Of a stretch of 64,000 nt of DNA, positions 56,158 through 64,000 are shown in pieces. Source of the DNA: Mixta hanseatica (GTDB lineage Bacteria > Pseudomonadota > Gammaproteobacteria > Enterobacterales > Enterobacteriaceae); assembly GCF_023517775.1 (NCBI RefSeq), contig NZ_CP082904.1, positions 4,238,230 through 4,302,229 of the forward strand. The letters run 5' to 3'. The stretch's first letter is position 1. Each line of letters begins with the position of its first letter. The notes beneath the pieces were generated by a model. That model searched no databases. It was not told where the DNA came from and saw nothing but the letters and a program-made list of their open reading frames with translations. The position numbers and the translations under genes are program-made.

Positions 56158-59100
56158 ATGAGCGGAAAATATTGGCACTGCTTTCCTTTTAATAATGACG
56201 CGGGTTGCGCTTATCTGTTTCTTACCCTGCTGCCTTTTTCGGCCAGTAGCGCCTCACCGTGGCATGAAACCAGCGGGCATCGCACCGAGGTCACCTCCAG
56301 CTATATTACTTATGAACCGGGTGGCTGGCCGCTATATGTCTCTGGCGATGGAAGCGAATTGGTAGTCTACCCCTCACTGAACTTTTATAGCGAAACCTCC
56401 TCAGTGGCGCGGGTGGAAAATAAGGGCAGGCTGACCATTCAGGGGGCCAGCCTGGCGAATAACGCCGCAGCGCGTCCCACTCTTGATGTCTTATCAGGTT
56501 ATCTTTCCGTCGTTAATAGCACCATCCACACCGCACAAAGAGGTTCTCATGGCGTGGCCGCCAGCGGTAGTTCAGTGGTGGAGATAAAGGATAGCGATAT
56601 TACGCTGTCAGGGACCAACGGTTACGGCATCCGGTTGCAGGATAATTCGTCTCTACTTGCCGATGGGTTAAATGTGGATATACATGGCAAAAGCGTTTCT
56701 GCGGGCGTGATCCTGAACGGTGAAAACACAACGGCCAGAATCACTAATAGCCGATTTACTCTCAACGGCAGTTCAGTCAGCTATGGCATTCAACAAAATT
56801 TGGGTGAATTGATCGCCAATAATATTACGGTTATTGCCAAAGGGCTGAGCGGAGGCGTGCGTATCGGCGACTGGGGGTCTTTAACCCACACAACATTATC
56901 AAACAGTCATATTCAGGTGGAAAATGCGTACGCTCTGCTGATTCGTAATTCACGTTCAGAGCTGAATAACGTTGAGGTTATCGCCACCGGCGATGATGTC
57001 AGGGCGATGGATATCAACCAGAACGCCAGCGTAGTGGCTGACGGCGGCAGTTATACCACTTACGGTAACAATGCCGATGCGGTTTGGCTGCCGAACCTGG
57101 ACACGCATTTAACGATTAACAATGCTGCGCTCACCACTTTCGGCAATAACGCTCATGCGTTAAATACGCTGGACGGGACGGCGAAGGCGGAAAACGTTAC
57201 GTTGACCACTTCCGGCTTGGAGAGCCACGCTATTTATACGCAGAATCTGATCCGCGGTAATGATCTTACGATAACAACCAGCGGCGATCATAGCCGGGGC
57301 GCTGTCAGCGCCTTGGGCGGTCTGCTTGATATCGCTAACAGCACGATAGCTACCCGGGGCGCCGGGGCTGTGGGTATCGGGGCATATAGTCAGGGCAAGG
57401 TCAAGGCGAGCGGGATAAAGGTTACAACGCACGGCAAAGACGCCAGCGCCCTGTTGATGCAATCCGGCTATATGGCGTTTGATAACAGTACGTTAATCAG
57501 CGCAGGCAATGCGCCTGCACTGCTGGTTAAAAGCGCGGCTACCGCTACCAATAATGCCGCAACGCAGCGTAATCAGCTTCGACTTGATAACGTCAAACTG
57601 ACCAGCGCAGCGCAGGAGGCGATAAACGTTACGGCGGCCCGGCTTGAGATACAGGCCAGCAATGGCGCTTACCTGCAGGGCGGCAACCAACAACTATTAA
57701 AGGTTATTACGGTTAAGGATAACGGAAGTTCCGCCGTTTATGGTTCGCACGTTGCGCTGGAGGCCAGCAGTCGCACCCTTCTGAACGGCGATGTGCATGT
57801 CGATCCTGGCAGCAGCGCATCGCTGATATTGCGGGATCGCTCACAGCTGACCGGAGCGGTAAATAATGCAGATATCGCCGTTTATTCCCATAGCCGGTGG
57901 CAAATGCGCGCTGCTTCTTCAGTAAAGAGCGTTATCAACCAGGGCATCATCGCCCTGAATCATGGCAGCCTCAGCGACAAGCTGGTTGTTGCCGGTAATT
58001 ATCAGGGTGATAACGGCACGCTGATTTTTAATACGCGCCTTGGTAATGATAGTGCAGAGACCAACCGGCTTATCGTTAACGGGAATAGCTCAGGATCGAC
58101 CAGAGTGAAGGTGCTGAACGCGGGTGGCATTGGCGCTAAAACGCTTAACGGCATCCAACTGGTGGCTGTTAACGGCGCATCTGAAGGCGAATTCGTACAA
58201 CAGGGGCGTATCGTCGCGGGCGCTTACGAGTACCGGTTAGGACGAGGCGCAGGCGCGCAGGCCGGTAACTGGTATTTAACCAACCATGCTGCCGATGGTA
58301 CACCGGTGTTTCGCCCCGAAGCCGGCGGCTATATTGCTAACAGCGCGGCGGCCGCCACGCTATTTAATCTCAGTCTCTACGATCGTCTGGGTAACCGTAG
58401 CCTGAGCGATAGCGAGCAGGCAGGCGAGGGCAGTTTATGGCTACGTCAAACCGCCGGGCACAGTCGCTCTCGCATCGCGGATACGCTGGCCGCACAGGGC
58501 AATCGCTATAGCGTACAGCTGGGCGGCGATCTGTGGCAGGCAGCGGATGCAAACCATGGCCGTTTACACCTCGGGCCGATGGTGGGCTATGGCCGTCAGG
58601 CGACCAATATTCGTTCTACACTCAGTGGCAATACCGCCAGCAGCACGCTTTCCGGCTACAGCCTGGGCGCTTACGCCACCTGGTTTGCTAAGCAGAACAG
58701 CGATAGCGGGCCGTGGCTGGATAGCTGGCTGCAATATAACTGGTTTACCGGCAGCGTCGACGGAAAAGCGTTGCGTAGCGAACGCTATCATCTGCAAGGT
58801 CTGAGCGCCTCGCTGGAGGGCGGCTATGGCTGGAAGGCGTGGGAGCGGCAGGGCGACAACCAACGTCGCTATGGTTTTTATCTGCAGCCGCATGCGCAGG
58901 TTATTTTTAACGGCCTGAAAACCGTGCGGCTGAGTGAGCAAAACGGGACGCAGGTAGAAAATAAAAACAGTAACTTAATCAGCCGTATCGGCATTCGGGG
59001 CTGGATAACCGAGTCAAAGCAGCCCGGCGAGAGCGACCTGCGGCCTTATATGGAGCTCAGCTGGCTGCATAACAGCGATCCCTACCGGGTAAGCCTGAAC

Positions 59101-59268
59101 CAGCTTAGCGTACAGCAGAACAGCGGTCGTAATGTCGTGGAGCTTAAAACCGGCGTAGAAGGGAAAGTGAGTGATAACTTTCAGCTTAACGGCAGCGTAG
59201 CCTTGCAGCAGGGGCGCTATCACTATCAGGATGCCAGCCTGATGCTGGGCGCGAAATATAGCTTCTGA
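56158..59268 (+). CDS. Autotransporter with pertactin-like beta-helical passenger
   Basis: Type V secreted surface protein. I choose the ATG at 56158 because AAAGGA lies six bases upstream; the in-frame ATG at 56152 touches that site. This gives 1036 residues. A signal peptide ends near ASSAS. The passenger (to about residue 690) consists of degenerate repeats of the form x-T-T-x-G-x-x-x-x-A-x-x-x, as in a right-handed beta-helix. The last about 280 residues form a classical autotransporter barrel (from GSLWLRQTAGHSRSR) and end in Phe (LMLGAKYSF). No protease triad is visible, so an adhesin or biofilm role is the best guess. It follows the fimbrial operon by 120 bases. Confidence 0.88.
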   Translation: MSGKYWHCFPFNNDAGCAYLFLTLLPFSASSASPWHETSGHRTEVTSSYITYEPGGWPLYVSGDGSELVVYPSLNFYSETSSVARVENKGRLTIQGASLANNAAARPTLDVLSGYLSVVNSTIHTAQRGSHGVAASGSSVVEIKDSDITLSGTNGYGIRLQDNSSLLADGLNVDIHGKSVSAGVILNGENTTARITNSRFTLNGSSVSYGIQQNLGELIANNITVIAKGLSGGVRIGDWGSLTHTTLSNSHIQVENAYALLIRNSRSELNNVEVIATGDDVRAMDINQNASVVADGGSYTTYGNNADAVWLPNLDTHLTINNAALTTFGNNAHALNTLDGTAKAENVTLTTSGLESHAIYTQNLIRGNDLTITTSGDHSRGAVSALGGLLDIANSTIATRGAGAVGIGAYSQGKVKASGIKVTTHGKDASALLMQSGYMAFDNSTLISAGNAPALLVKSAATATNNAATQRNQLRLDNVKLTSAAQEAINVTAARLEIQASNGAYLQGGNQQLLKVITVKDNGSSAVYGSHVALEASSRTLLNGDVHVDPGSSASLILRDRSQLTGAVNNADIAVYSHSRWQMRAASSVKSVINQGIIALNHGSLSDKLVVAGNYQGDNGTLIFNTRLGNDSAETNRLIVNGNSSGSTRVKVLNAGGIGAKTLNGIQLVAVNGASEGEFVQQGRIVAGAYEYRLGRGAGAQAGNWYLTNHAADGTPVFRPEAGGYIANSAAAATLFNLSLYDRLGNRSLSDSEQAGEGSLWLRQTAGHSRSRIADTLAAQGNRYSVQLGGDLWQAADANHGRLHLGPMVGYGRQATNIRSTLSGNTASSTLSGYSLGAYATWFAKQNSDSGPWLDSWLQYNWFTGSVDGKALRSERYHLQGLSASLEGGYGWKAWERQGDNQRRYGFYLQPHAQVIFNGLKTVRLSEQNGTQVENKNSNLISRIGIRGWITESKQPGESDLRPYMELSWLHNSDPYRVSLNQLSVQQNSGRNVVELKTGVEGKVSDNFQLNGSVALQQGRYHYQDASLMLGAKYSF

Positions 59269-59282
59269 TGGCGTGACCAAAC

Positions 59283-59323
59283 AAAAGACGCCGGGCAGGG
59301 GCTGCTGCTACGGCGTCTTTTTT
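59283..59323. terminator. Terminator between the autotransporter gene and mnmE
   Basis: AAAAGACGCC pairs with GGCGTCTTTT, and T residues follow on the plus strand while T residues (from the A-run) follow on the minus strand. It therefore can stop both the autotransporter transcript and the convergent mnmE transcript. Confidence 0.85.
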
Positions 59324-59365
59324 ATTGCTGAGTTCTTTATTAAGCAACGGCCGCACGCGGCGCGC

Positions 59366-60730
59366 TTATTTACCAATACAGAAGCTGGAGAAGATGCGAC
59401 CCAGCAGATCGTCCGAAGTAAACTCACCGGTAATTTCACTCAGCGCCTGCTGCGCCAGCCGTAGCTCTTCAGCCAACAGCTCGCCAGCCCAGGCGCCCAG
59501 CAGCTGCGCCTTACCCTGTTGTAAGTGAGTGTCCGCTAACTCCAGAGCCTGGAGATGGCGGCGACGCGCCAGGAAGCCGCCTTCCATATTGTCATTAAAG
59601 CCCATGCTTTGCTTCAAATGGTCACGCAATATATCCACCCCTTCGCCGGTACGGGCAGAAAGGCGAATAAGTGAGTGACCATTTACTTCAGTCAGGCCGA
59701 GAATTTCACCGGTAACGTCCGCCTTATTGCGCACCACGGTAATCGGCAGCGAATCGGGCAAGCGGGCAATAAAATCAGGCCAGATGGCGGCGGGCTCGGT
59801 GGCGTCGGTAGTGGTGCCATCCACCATAAACAGGACGCGATCCGCCTGCTCAATCTCCTGCCAGGCGCGTTCGATGCCGATACGTTCTACTTCATCGCTG
59901 GCATCGCGTAAACCGGCGGTATCAATGATATGCAGCGGCATGCCATCAATATGGATATGTTCGCGCAGTACGTCGCGCGTGGTGCCGGCAATATCGGTCA
60001 CGATAGCTGCTTCGCGTCCGGCCAGGGCATTCAACAGGCTGGATTTACCGGCGTTAGGGCGGCCAGCAATCACTACTTTCATCCCTTCACGTAACAGGCT
60101 GCCCTGGCGCGCTTCGGCGCGTACCGCGTTCAGATCCTGCATGACGGTATCCAGCTGCGCTTCGATTTTGCCATCGGAAAGAAAGTCGATCTCTTCGTCC
60201 GGGAAATCGATAGCCGCTTCGACATAAATTCGCAGGTGAGTAAGTGCTTCCACAAGATGGTTAACGCGCAGGGAAAACGCGCCCTGCAACGAATTCAGCG
60301 CCGATCGGGCGGCCTGCTCAGAGCTGGCATCAATCAGGTCGGCAATCGCTTCGGCCTGAGCCAGATCCAGTTTATCGTTAAGAAACGCGCGTTCAGAGAA
60401 TTCACCCGGATTGGCGATGCGTACGCCGGGCAACGCGGCAACGCGTTTCAACAGCAGGTCGAGAATCACCGGGCCGCCATGTCCCTGTAGCTCTAATACG
60501 TCTTCGCCGGTAAAGGAGTGCGGACCGGGAAACCAGAGCGCAATGCCCTGATCGAGAATGCTGCCGTCCGCAGCCTTAAACGGCAGATAGTCAGCGTAAC
60601 GCGGCTTCGGCAGTTTCCCCAACAGCTGTTGGGCAACTTCCGCCGCTTTGCTGCCGGAAATACGCAGAATACCCACACCGCCACGTCCTGGCGGTGTGGC
60701 CTGGGCGACAATCGTATCGTTATGGCTCAT
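59366..60730 (-). CDS. mnmE: tRNA modification GTPase MnmE (TrmE)
   Basis: GTPase partner of MnmG in making cmnm5U34 in tRNA. I start at [20 protein letters not shown], giving 454 residues as in E. coli; 44 in-frame upstream codons are rejected. It has the N-terminal tetrahydrofolate-binding domain and a helical domain. The inserted G domain has G1 [13 protein letters not shown]2 GTTRD, G3 DTAGLRD and G4 NKAD. The C-terminal catalytic Cys is in CIGK. Confidence 0.97.
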   Translation of the reverse strand: MSHNDTIVAQATPPGRGGVGILRISGSKAAEVAQQLLGKLPKPRYADYLPFKAADGSILDQGIALWFPGPHSFTGEDVLELQGHGGPVILDLLLKRVAALPGVRIANPGEFSERAFLNDKLDLAQAEAIADLIDASSEQAARSALNSLQGAFSLRVNHLVEALTHLRIYVEAAIDFPDEEIDFLSDGKIEAQLDTVMQDLNAVRAEARQGSLLREGMKVVIAGRPNAGKSSLLNALAGREAAIVTDIAGTTRDVLREHIHIDGMPLHIIDTAGLRDASDEVERIGIERAWQEIEQADRVLFMVDGTTTDATEPAAIWPDFIARLPDSLPITVVRNKADVTGEILGLTEVNGHSLIRLSARTGEGVDILRDHLKQSMGFNDNMEGGFLARRRHLQALELADTHLQQGKAQLLGAWAGELLAEELRLAQQALSEITGEFTSDDLLGRIFSSFCIGK

Positions 60731-60794
60731 GGAAACTCTCTCACTACGGTAATAAAAAGGAGGCCAGTTAACTGCCTCAGATAAAAAGGTGCCT

Positions 60795-60906
60795 GCGTGG
60801 GGAGTGCAGGCAGATCGTAAAGACGCAAAAAACGTCATCCCTGACAGCTCGGCCTGCGCCATCCCTGGCGCAGGACGCTTTACTCTTCTGCCTGCACTCC
60901 CCGCGC
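60795..60906. repeat. Intergenic palindromic element, copy 2
   Basis: The 112-bp relative of the element at 12011-12125, here between mnmE and yidC. The outer arms gcgtggggagtgcaggcaga (60795-60814) and tctgcctgcactccccgcgc (60887-60906) pair over 20 bp with one wobble. The core gatcgtaaagacgcaaa, cgtcatccctgacagctcgg and ggacgctttactctt is shared with copy 1. The inner hairpin is CCTGCGCCA/TGGCGCAGG, a perfect 9 bp. Arms and inner stem differ in sequence from copy 1 but keep their pairing. Confidence 0.88.
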
Positions 60907-60954
60907 CTTAAGTTTATTCGAGCGTTGCACCAATTATGATGACCGGAAGGCAAC

Positions 60955-60990
60955 AAATAAACAGGGGCGGTAAAATCCGCCCCTGTTAGG
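60955..60990 (-). terminator. Terminator after yidC
   Basis: AACAGGGGCGG (60960-60970) and CCGCCCCTGTT (60977-60987) form a perfect 11-bp stem with a six-base loop. On the minus strand TTTATTTGTT follows. It lies just after the yidC stop and before the mnmE promoter region. Confidence 0.85.
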
Positions 60991-61020
60991 TTGTGCCTGA
61001 AACTGAATTAATTCAAGCCG

Positions 61021-62664
61021 TTACGCTTTCTTCTTGTCGCGGCTGTGCAGGCCACGTTTTTCCAGACCGCGGTAAATCACCTGCTGCTGGATAATGGTTA
61101 CCAGGTTGCTGACGATGTAGTACAGCACCAGACCTGACGGGAACCACAGGAAGAACACCGTAAAGATGACCGGCATAAAGGTCATGATCTTCTGCTGCAT
61201 CGGATCGGTAACGGTGGTCGGCGACATCTTCTGAATGAAGAACATCGTAACGCCCATCAGGATCGGCAGAATGTAGTACGGGTCCTGCGCGGAAAGATCG
61301 TGGATCCACAGCGCGAACGGCGCATGACGCAGTTCTACCGAGCCCATCAGCATATAGTACAGCGCAAGGAAGATCGGCATTTGAATAATCAGAGGCAGAC
61401 AGCCGCCCAGCGGGTTAACCTTCTCTGACTTATACAGCGCCATCATTTCCTGACTCATGCGCTGCTTATCATCACCCAGACGCTCACGCATCGCCTGAAT
61501 TTTCGGCTGCAGCATGCGCATCTTCGCCATCGAGGTGTACTGCGCTTTGGTCAGCGGGTACATGATGCCGCGTACGATAAAGGTGATAACGATAATCGAG
61601 AAGCCCCAGTTGCCGATAAAGCTATGCAGGAACTTCAGCAGCTTAAACAGCGGCTGAGAGATAAACCACAGCCAGCCGTAATCCACGGTCAGGTCAAGAT
61701 GCGGTGCGATCGCCGCCATTTTGTCCTGAATTTCCGGGCCAACCCACAGCGTCGCCGCCAGCGTCTGCTGCGCGCCCGGCGCCACCGCTACCGGCGCCGA
61801 CTTATAGCCCACCGCCGCCAGGCCATTGCCCAGGTTGCTGGTATAGAGCGTATTGCTACCGGCGGTACGCGGCACCCATGCGGAAGCAAAATATTGCTGC
61901 AGCATCGCAACCCAGCCGTTGTTGGTGGTGGTGCTCAGGTTTTCGTTATCGGCAATGGTGTCAAACTTGTACTTTTCATATTTGCTGTCGCTGGTGGAGT
62001 ACGCCGCGCCACGGAAAGTATGCAGAGCAAAGTTATTGCTGCCAGTATCGCGATGCTTCGGCAGATCGATGGTCTGCTTCAGCTGGCCGAACATCGCCAC
62101 TTCCAGCGGTTGCTGGGTGGTGTTGTTGACCTGATACTCAACGTTGATGGCGTATTCGCCGCGCTTCAGCACAAACGTCTTGGTATAGACGGCGCCGTTT
62201 TCTGCGGTGAAAGTCATTGGGATACGCAGTTCGCTCTGACCGTCAGCCAGCTGGAAGCTATCCTGAGTGGTGTTATACAGCGGACGTGCGCCGTTATTCG
62301 GATTATCCGGCCCATTTCTGCCGGTCAGGCCGCTCTGTGCCTGATACAGGAAGCCAGGGGTGGTTTCCAGTAGCTGGAAAGGCTGAGAAGAACCCAGTTT
62401 ATCCGGGTAAGTCAGCAGCTGCGCCTGCTCCACATCGCCACCGCGGGTATTGATGTGTAAAGACAGGACATCAGTCTTAACGGTGATCGTTTTGCCCTGA
62501 CCGCTGGCAGGCACACCCTGATTAGCGGCATCACCGCCTGCTGTCGTGTTTTGCGTGGTCTGAGTTTGCTGCGGCTGCGGAGCGTGGTCCGTTTGCCAGG
62601 CTTGCCAGATCATGAAAGACACGAACAGAAAAGCGATGAGAAAAAGATTGCGTTGCGAATCCAT
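61021..62664 (-). CDS. yidC: Membrane protein insertase YidC
   Basis: Inserts and folds inner-membrane proteins, alone or with SecYEG. The 547-residue protein has an N-terminal helix ([18 protein letters not shown]) and a Gln/Thr-rich linker. A large periplasmic P1 beta-sandwich domain follows, then a conserved five-helix core with the hydrophilic-groove Arg in [21 protein letters not shown]. It ends with a basic cytoplasmic tail ([16 protein letters not shown]). It lies two bases after yidD. Confidence 0.97.
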   Translation of the reverse strand: MDSQRNLFLIAFLFVSFMIWQAWQTDHAPQPQQTQTTQNTTAGGDAANQGVPASGQGKTITVKTDVLSLHINTRGGDVEQAQLLTYPDKLGSSQPFQLLETTPGFLYQAQSGLTGRNGPDNPNNGARPLYNTTQDSFQLADGQSELRIPMTFTAENGAVYTKTFVLKRGEYAINVEYQVNNTTQQPLEVAMFGQLKQTIDLPKHRDTGSNNFALHTFRGAAYSTSDSKYEKYKFDTIADNENLSTTTNNGWVAMLQQYFASAWVPRTAGSNTLYTSNLGNGLAAVGYKSAPVAVAPGAQQTLAATLWVGPEIQDKMAAIAPHLDLTVDYGWLWFISQPLFKLLKFLHSFIGNWGFSIIVITFIVRGIMYPLTKAQYTSMAKMRMLQPKIQAMRERLGDDKQRMSQEMMALYKSEKVNPLGGCLPLIIQMPIFLALYYMLMGSVELRHAPFALWIHDLSAQDPYYILPILMGVTMFFIQKMSPTTVTDPMQQKIMTFMPVIFTVFFLWFPSGLVLYYIVSNLVTIIQQQVIYRGLEKRGLHSRDKKKA

Positions 62665-62666
62665 CG

Positions 62667-62924
62667 TTAATGTTCTCTGTTATCGTCGGTTTTTGGCGGC
62701 ACCGGATCGTCACCACCCGGGTTTAAAGGGTGGCATTTTAATACGCGTTTAACCGTCAACCAACTGCCTTTTATCATTCCAAACCTGCGCAATGATTCAA
62801 CACCATATTGCGAGCAGGTCGGGTTAAAACGGCAGTGTGGTCCCAGAAGAGGGCTAATGACGCGTTGATAAACGCGGATCAGCGCAATCAGGAGCCGCGC
62901 GCCAGGCGACAGTGACGACGCCAT
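62667..62924 (-). CDS. yidD: YidD membrane-protein insertion factor
   Basis: Small protein thought to help YidC-dependent insertion. The 85-residue product has the family core [23 protein letters not shown] and [16 protein letters not shown] with the conserved Cys, followed by [18 protein letters not shown]. It overlaps the end of rnpA by 37 bases, as in other enterobacteria. Confidence 0.94.
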   Translation of the reverse strand: MASSLSPGARLLIALIRVYQRVISPLLGPHCRFNPTCSQYGVESLRRFGMIKGSWLTVKRVLKCHPLNPGGDDPVPPKTDDNREH

Positions 62925-63247
62925 AATTTCTCCAACGCTTCCATTAGCGCACGGTTATCGAGGTCAGCGACCCCTTTCTTGGCCACGACCACAAAATCCA
63001 TTGCAGGGAGTTCGTGTTGGCGTAGGCGAAAGCTTTCGCGGGTCAATCGCTTGATCCGGTTACGCTCATGCGCACGCTTAACATTTTTTTTCGCGACGGT
63101 AAGACCGATACGGGGATGCCCCAGCGAATTAAGGCGGCCGAGTATGGTGATTTGCGGCGTGCCAGCCCGTTGTGGCTGCTGGAAGACGAAAGTGAAATGA
63201 GTGGGAGTTAGCAAACGTAACTCCCTGGGAAATGCGAGCTTAACCAC
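62888..63247 (-). CDS. rnpA: Ribonuclease P protein component
   Basis: Protein cofactor of RNase P for tRNA 5' maturation. The 119-residue protein is nearly identical to E. coli RnpA. The RNR motif [19 protein letters not shown] contacts the catalytic RNA. It follows rpmH by 16 bases in the rpmH-rnpA-yidD-yidC operon. Confidence 0.97.
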   Translation of the reverse strand: MVKLAFPRELRLLTPTHFTFVFQQPQRAGTPQITILGRLNSLGHPRIGLTVAKKNVKRAHERNRIKRLTRESFRLRQHELPAMDFVVVAKKGVADLDNRALMEALEKLWRRHCRLARGS

Positions 63248-63263
63248 TTATGGGTTAGCTTTA

Positions 63264-63416
<153 letters not shown>

Positions 63417-63502
63417 CTAAACTTGAAAAATTTCACGTGGTGACGCGTACCCGGTTCAGTAAAACGACCGACGCCTCAGTGTATCTTTAATAAAGAGGCG
63501 GG

Positions 63503-63531
63503 ATTGTAATAATTGTACAGTCCGGAGTCAA
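63503..63531 (-). promoter_or_regulatory. rpmH promoter
   Basis: On the minus strand, -35 TTGACT (63526-63531) and -10 TACAAT (63503-63508) are separated by exactly 17 bases. This is a near-consensus sigma-70 promoter about 99 bases upstream of the rpmH start. Confidence 0.85.
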
Positions 63532-64000
63532 TTTACTTCGCTTATTGCGCGCGCCTGCTGCCCGAATCGACCTGCAAATCCTGTCGAAATCGACAAGGCG
63601 CATCACGCCGGGACGAGAATTATACGGGGTCCATTATAAAGCGCAAGGATCGCGCGGGATCTTCTGCCGATCGTTTGCAGCCGCGTTGCGCTAATAACGT
63701 GACGGCTGCCGGAAATTTGCATCAATGGGGGCGATCCCGCCGCGCCTTTCATCCAGCCTGGAGTAAACTTAGCCTCGTTCAATGCCTGTGGATAAAATGG
63801 ATCAAAACTGTGTAGAAAGTGAAGATCTCTGTCTCGCTTTGCGCTATGATCCGCCCTTCCGCTAACGATCCTCTCTGCGATCGGGATCGGAGCAACCGCG
63901 GACAGCGGTTCGTATGTCTGTCACTGGCATGCGTCAACAATGATGATTGATCTGTTTCAGCGCCTATTTTCTTATCGATTTTGTTCGAGTGGAGTCCGCC
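63532..64000 (+). promoter_or_regulatory. dnaA control region (dnaA start codon expected at 64001)
   Basis: No gene lies between the rpmH promoter and the right edge. A perfect DnaA box, TGTGGATAA, is at 63787-63795, and a -10 like TATGAT is at 63845-63850, which fits the autoregulated dnaA promoters. The last bases, TTCGAGTGGAGTCCGCC, match the E. coli sequence immediately before the dnaA GTG codon, with GGAG as the ribosome-binding site. GATC sites are frequent. dnaA itself is outside the window. Confidence 0.8.

Overview
The window looks like chromosome around the replication origin of a member of the Enterobacterales. The protein sequences of the atp operon, mnmG, rnpA, kup, pst and rbs genes are close to those of E. 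coli as I remember them, and the gene order rbs / kup / ravA-viaA / asnC-mioC / oriC / mnmG-rsmG / atp / glmUS / pst-phoU / yieH-adeP-yieE / mnmE-yidC-yidD-rnpA-rpmH / (dnaA) is the enterobacterial one. A 2,3-butanediol (bud) operon, the loss of asnA from its usual place and the accessory genes suggest Erwiniaceae (Pantoea/Mixta/Erwinia-like). That placement is inference.

Layout. 1-5.1 kb: ribose operon on the minus strand (rbsDACBK and the start of rbsR) with two RbsR-type operators. 5.1-9.4 kb: budCBA on the minus strand, with the divergent LysR regulator budR. 9.4-12.0 kb: ygiW and qseBC. 12.0-17.3 kb: an intergenic palindromic element, the potassium transporter kup, and ravA-viaA. 17.4-21.5 kb: asnC, mioC, oriC (DnaA boxes, three 13-mers, many GATC), mnmG, rsmG. 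21.5-33.0 kb: atpIBEFHAGDC, glmU, glmS with an empty attTn7 site. 33-38.5 kb: a cold-shock protein gene, then the Pho-box controlled pstSCAB-phoU. 39-43.5 kb: a secreted chitin-active LPMO (GbpA type), yieH, adeP, and yieE with a 7-bp tandem repeat in its 3' end.

43.7-59.3 kb is an accessory block placed between yieE and mnmE. It holds a RutE-type nitroreductase, an RcsB-like regulator, a complete type I secretion system (TolC-like, HlyD-like and peptidase-C39 ABC transporter), a small secreted peptide with a colicin-V-type double-glycine leader, a four-gene chaperone-usher fimbrial operon, and a large autotransporter. The regulator, exporter and peptide form a self-contained putative class II microcin system. 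No convincing immunity gene is visible, and this is the most interesting part of the window. The fimbria, autotransporter and LPMO add surface attachment and chitin-binding functions.

59.3-64.0 kb: mnmE, a second copy of the palindromic element (arms different in sequence but still complementary), yidC, yidD, rnpA, rpmH and the dnaA control region. The window stops exactly where the dnaA start codon is expected. No tRNA or rRNA gene, CRISPR array, insertion sequence or prophage was seen.
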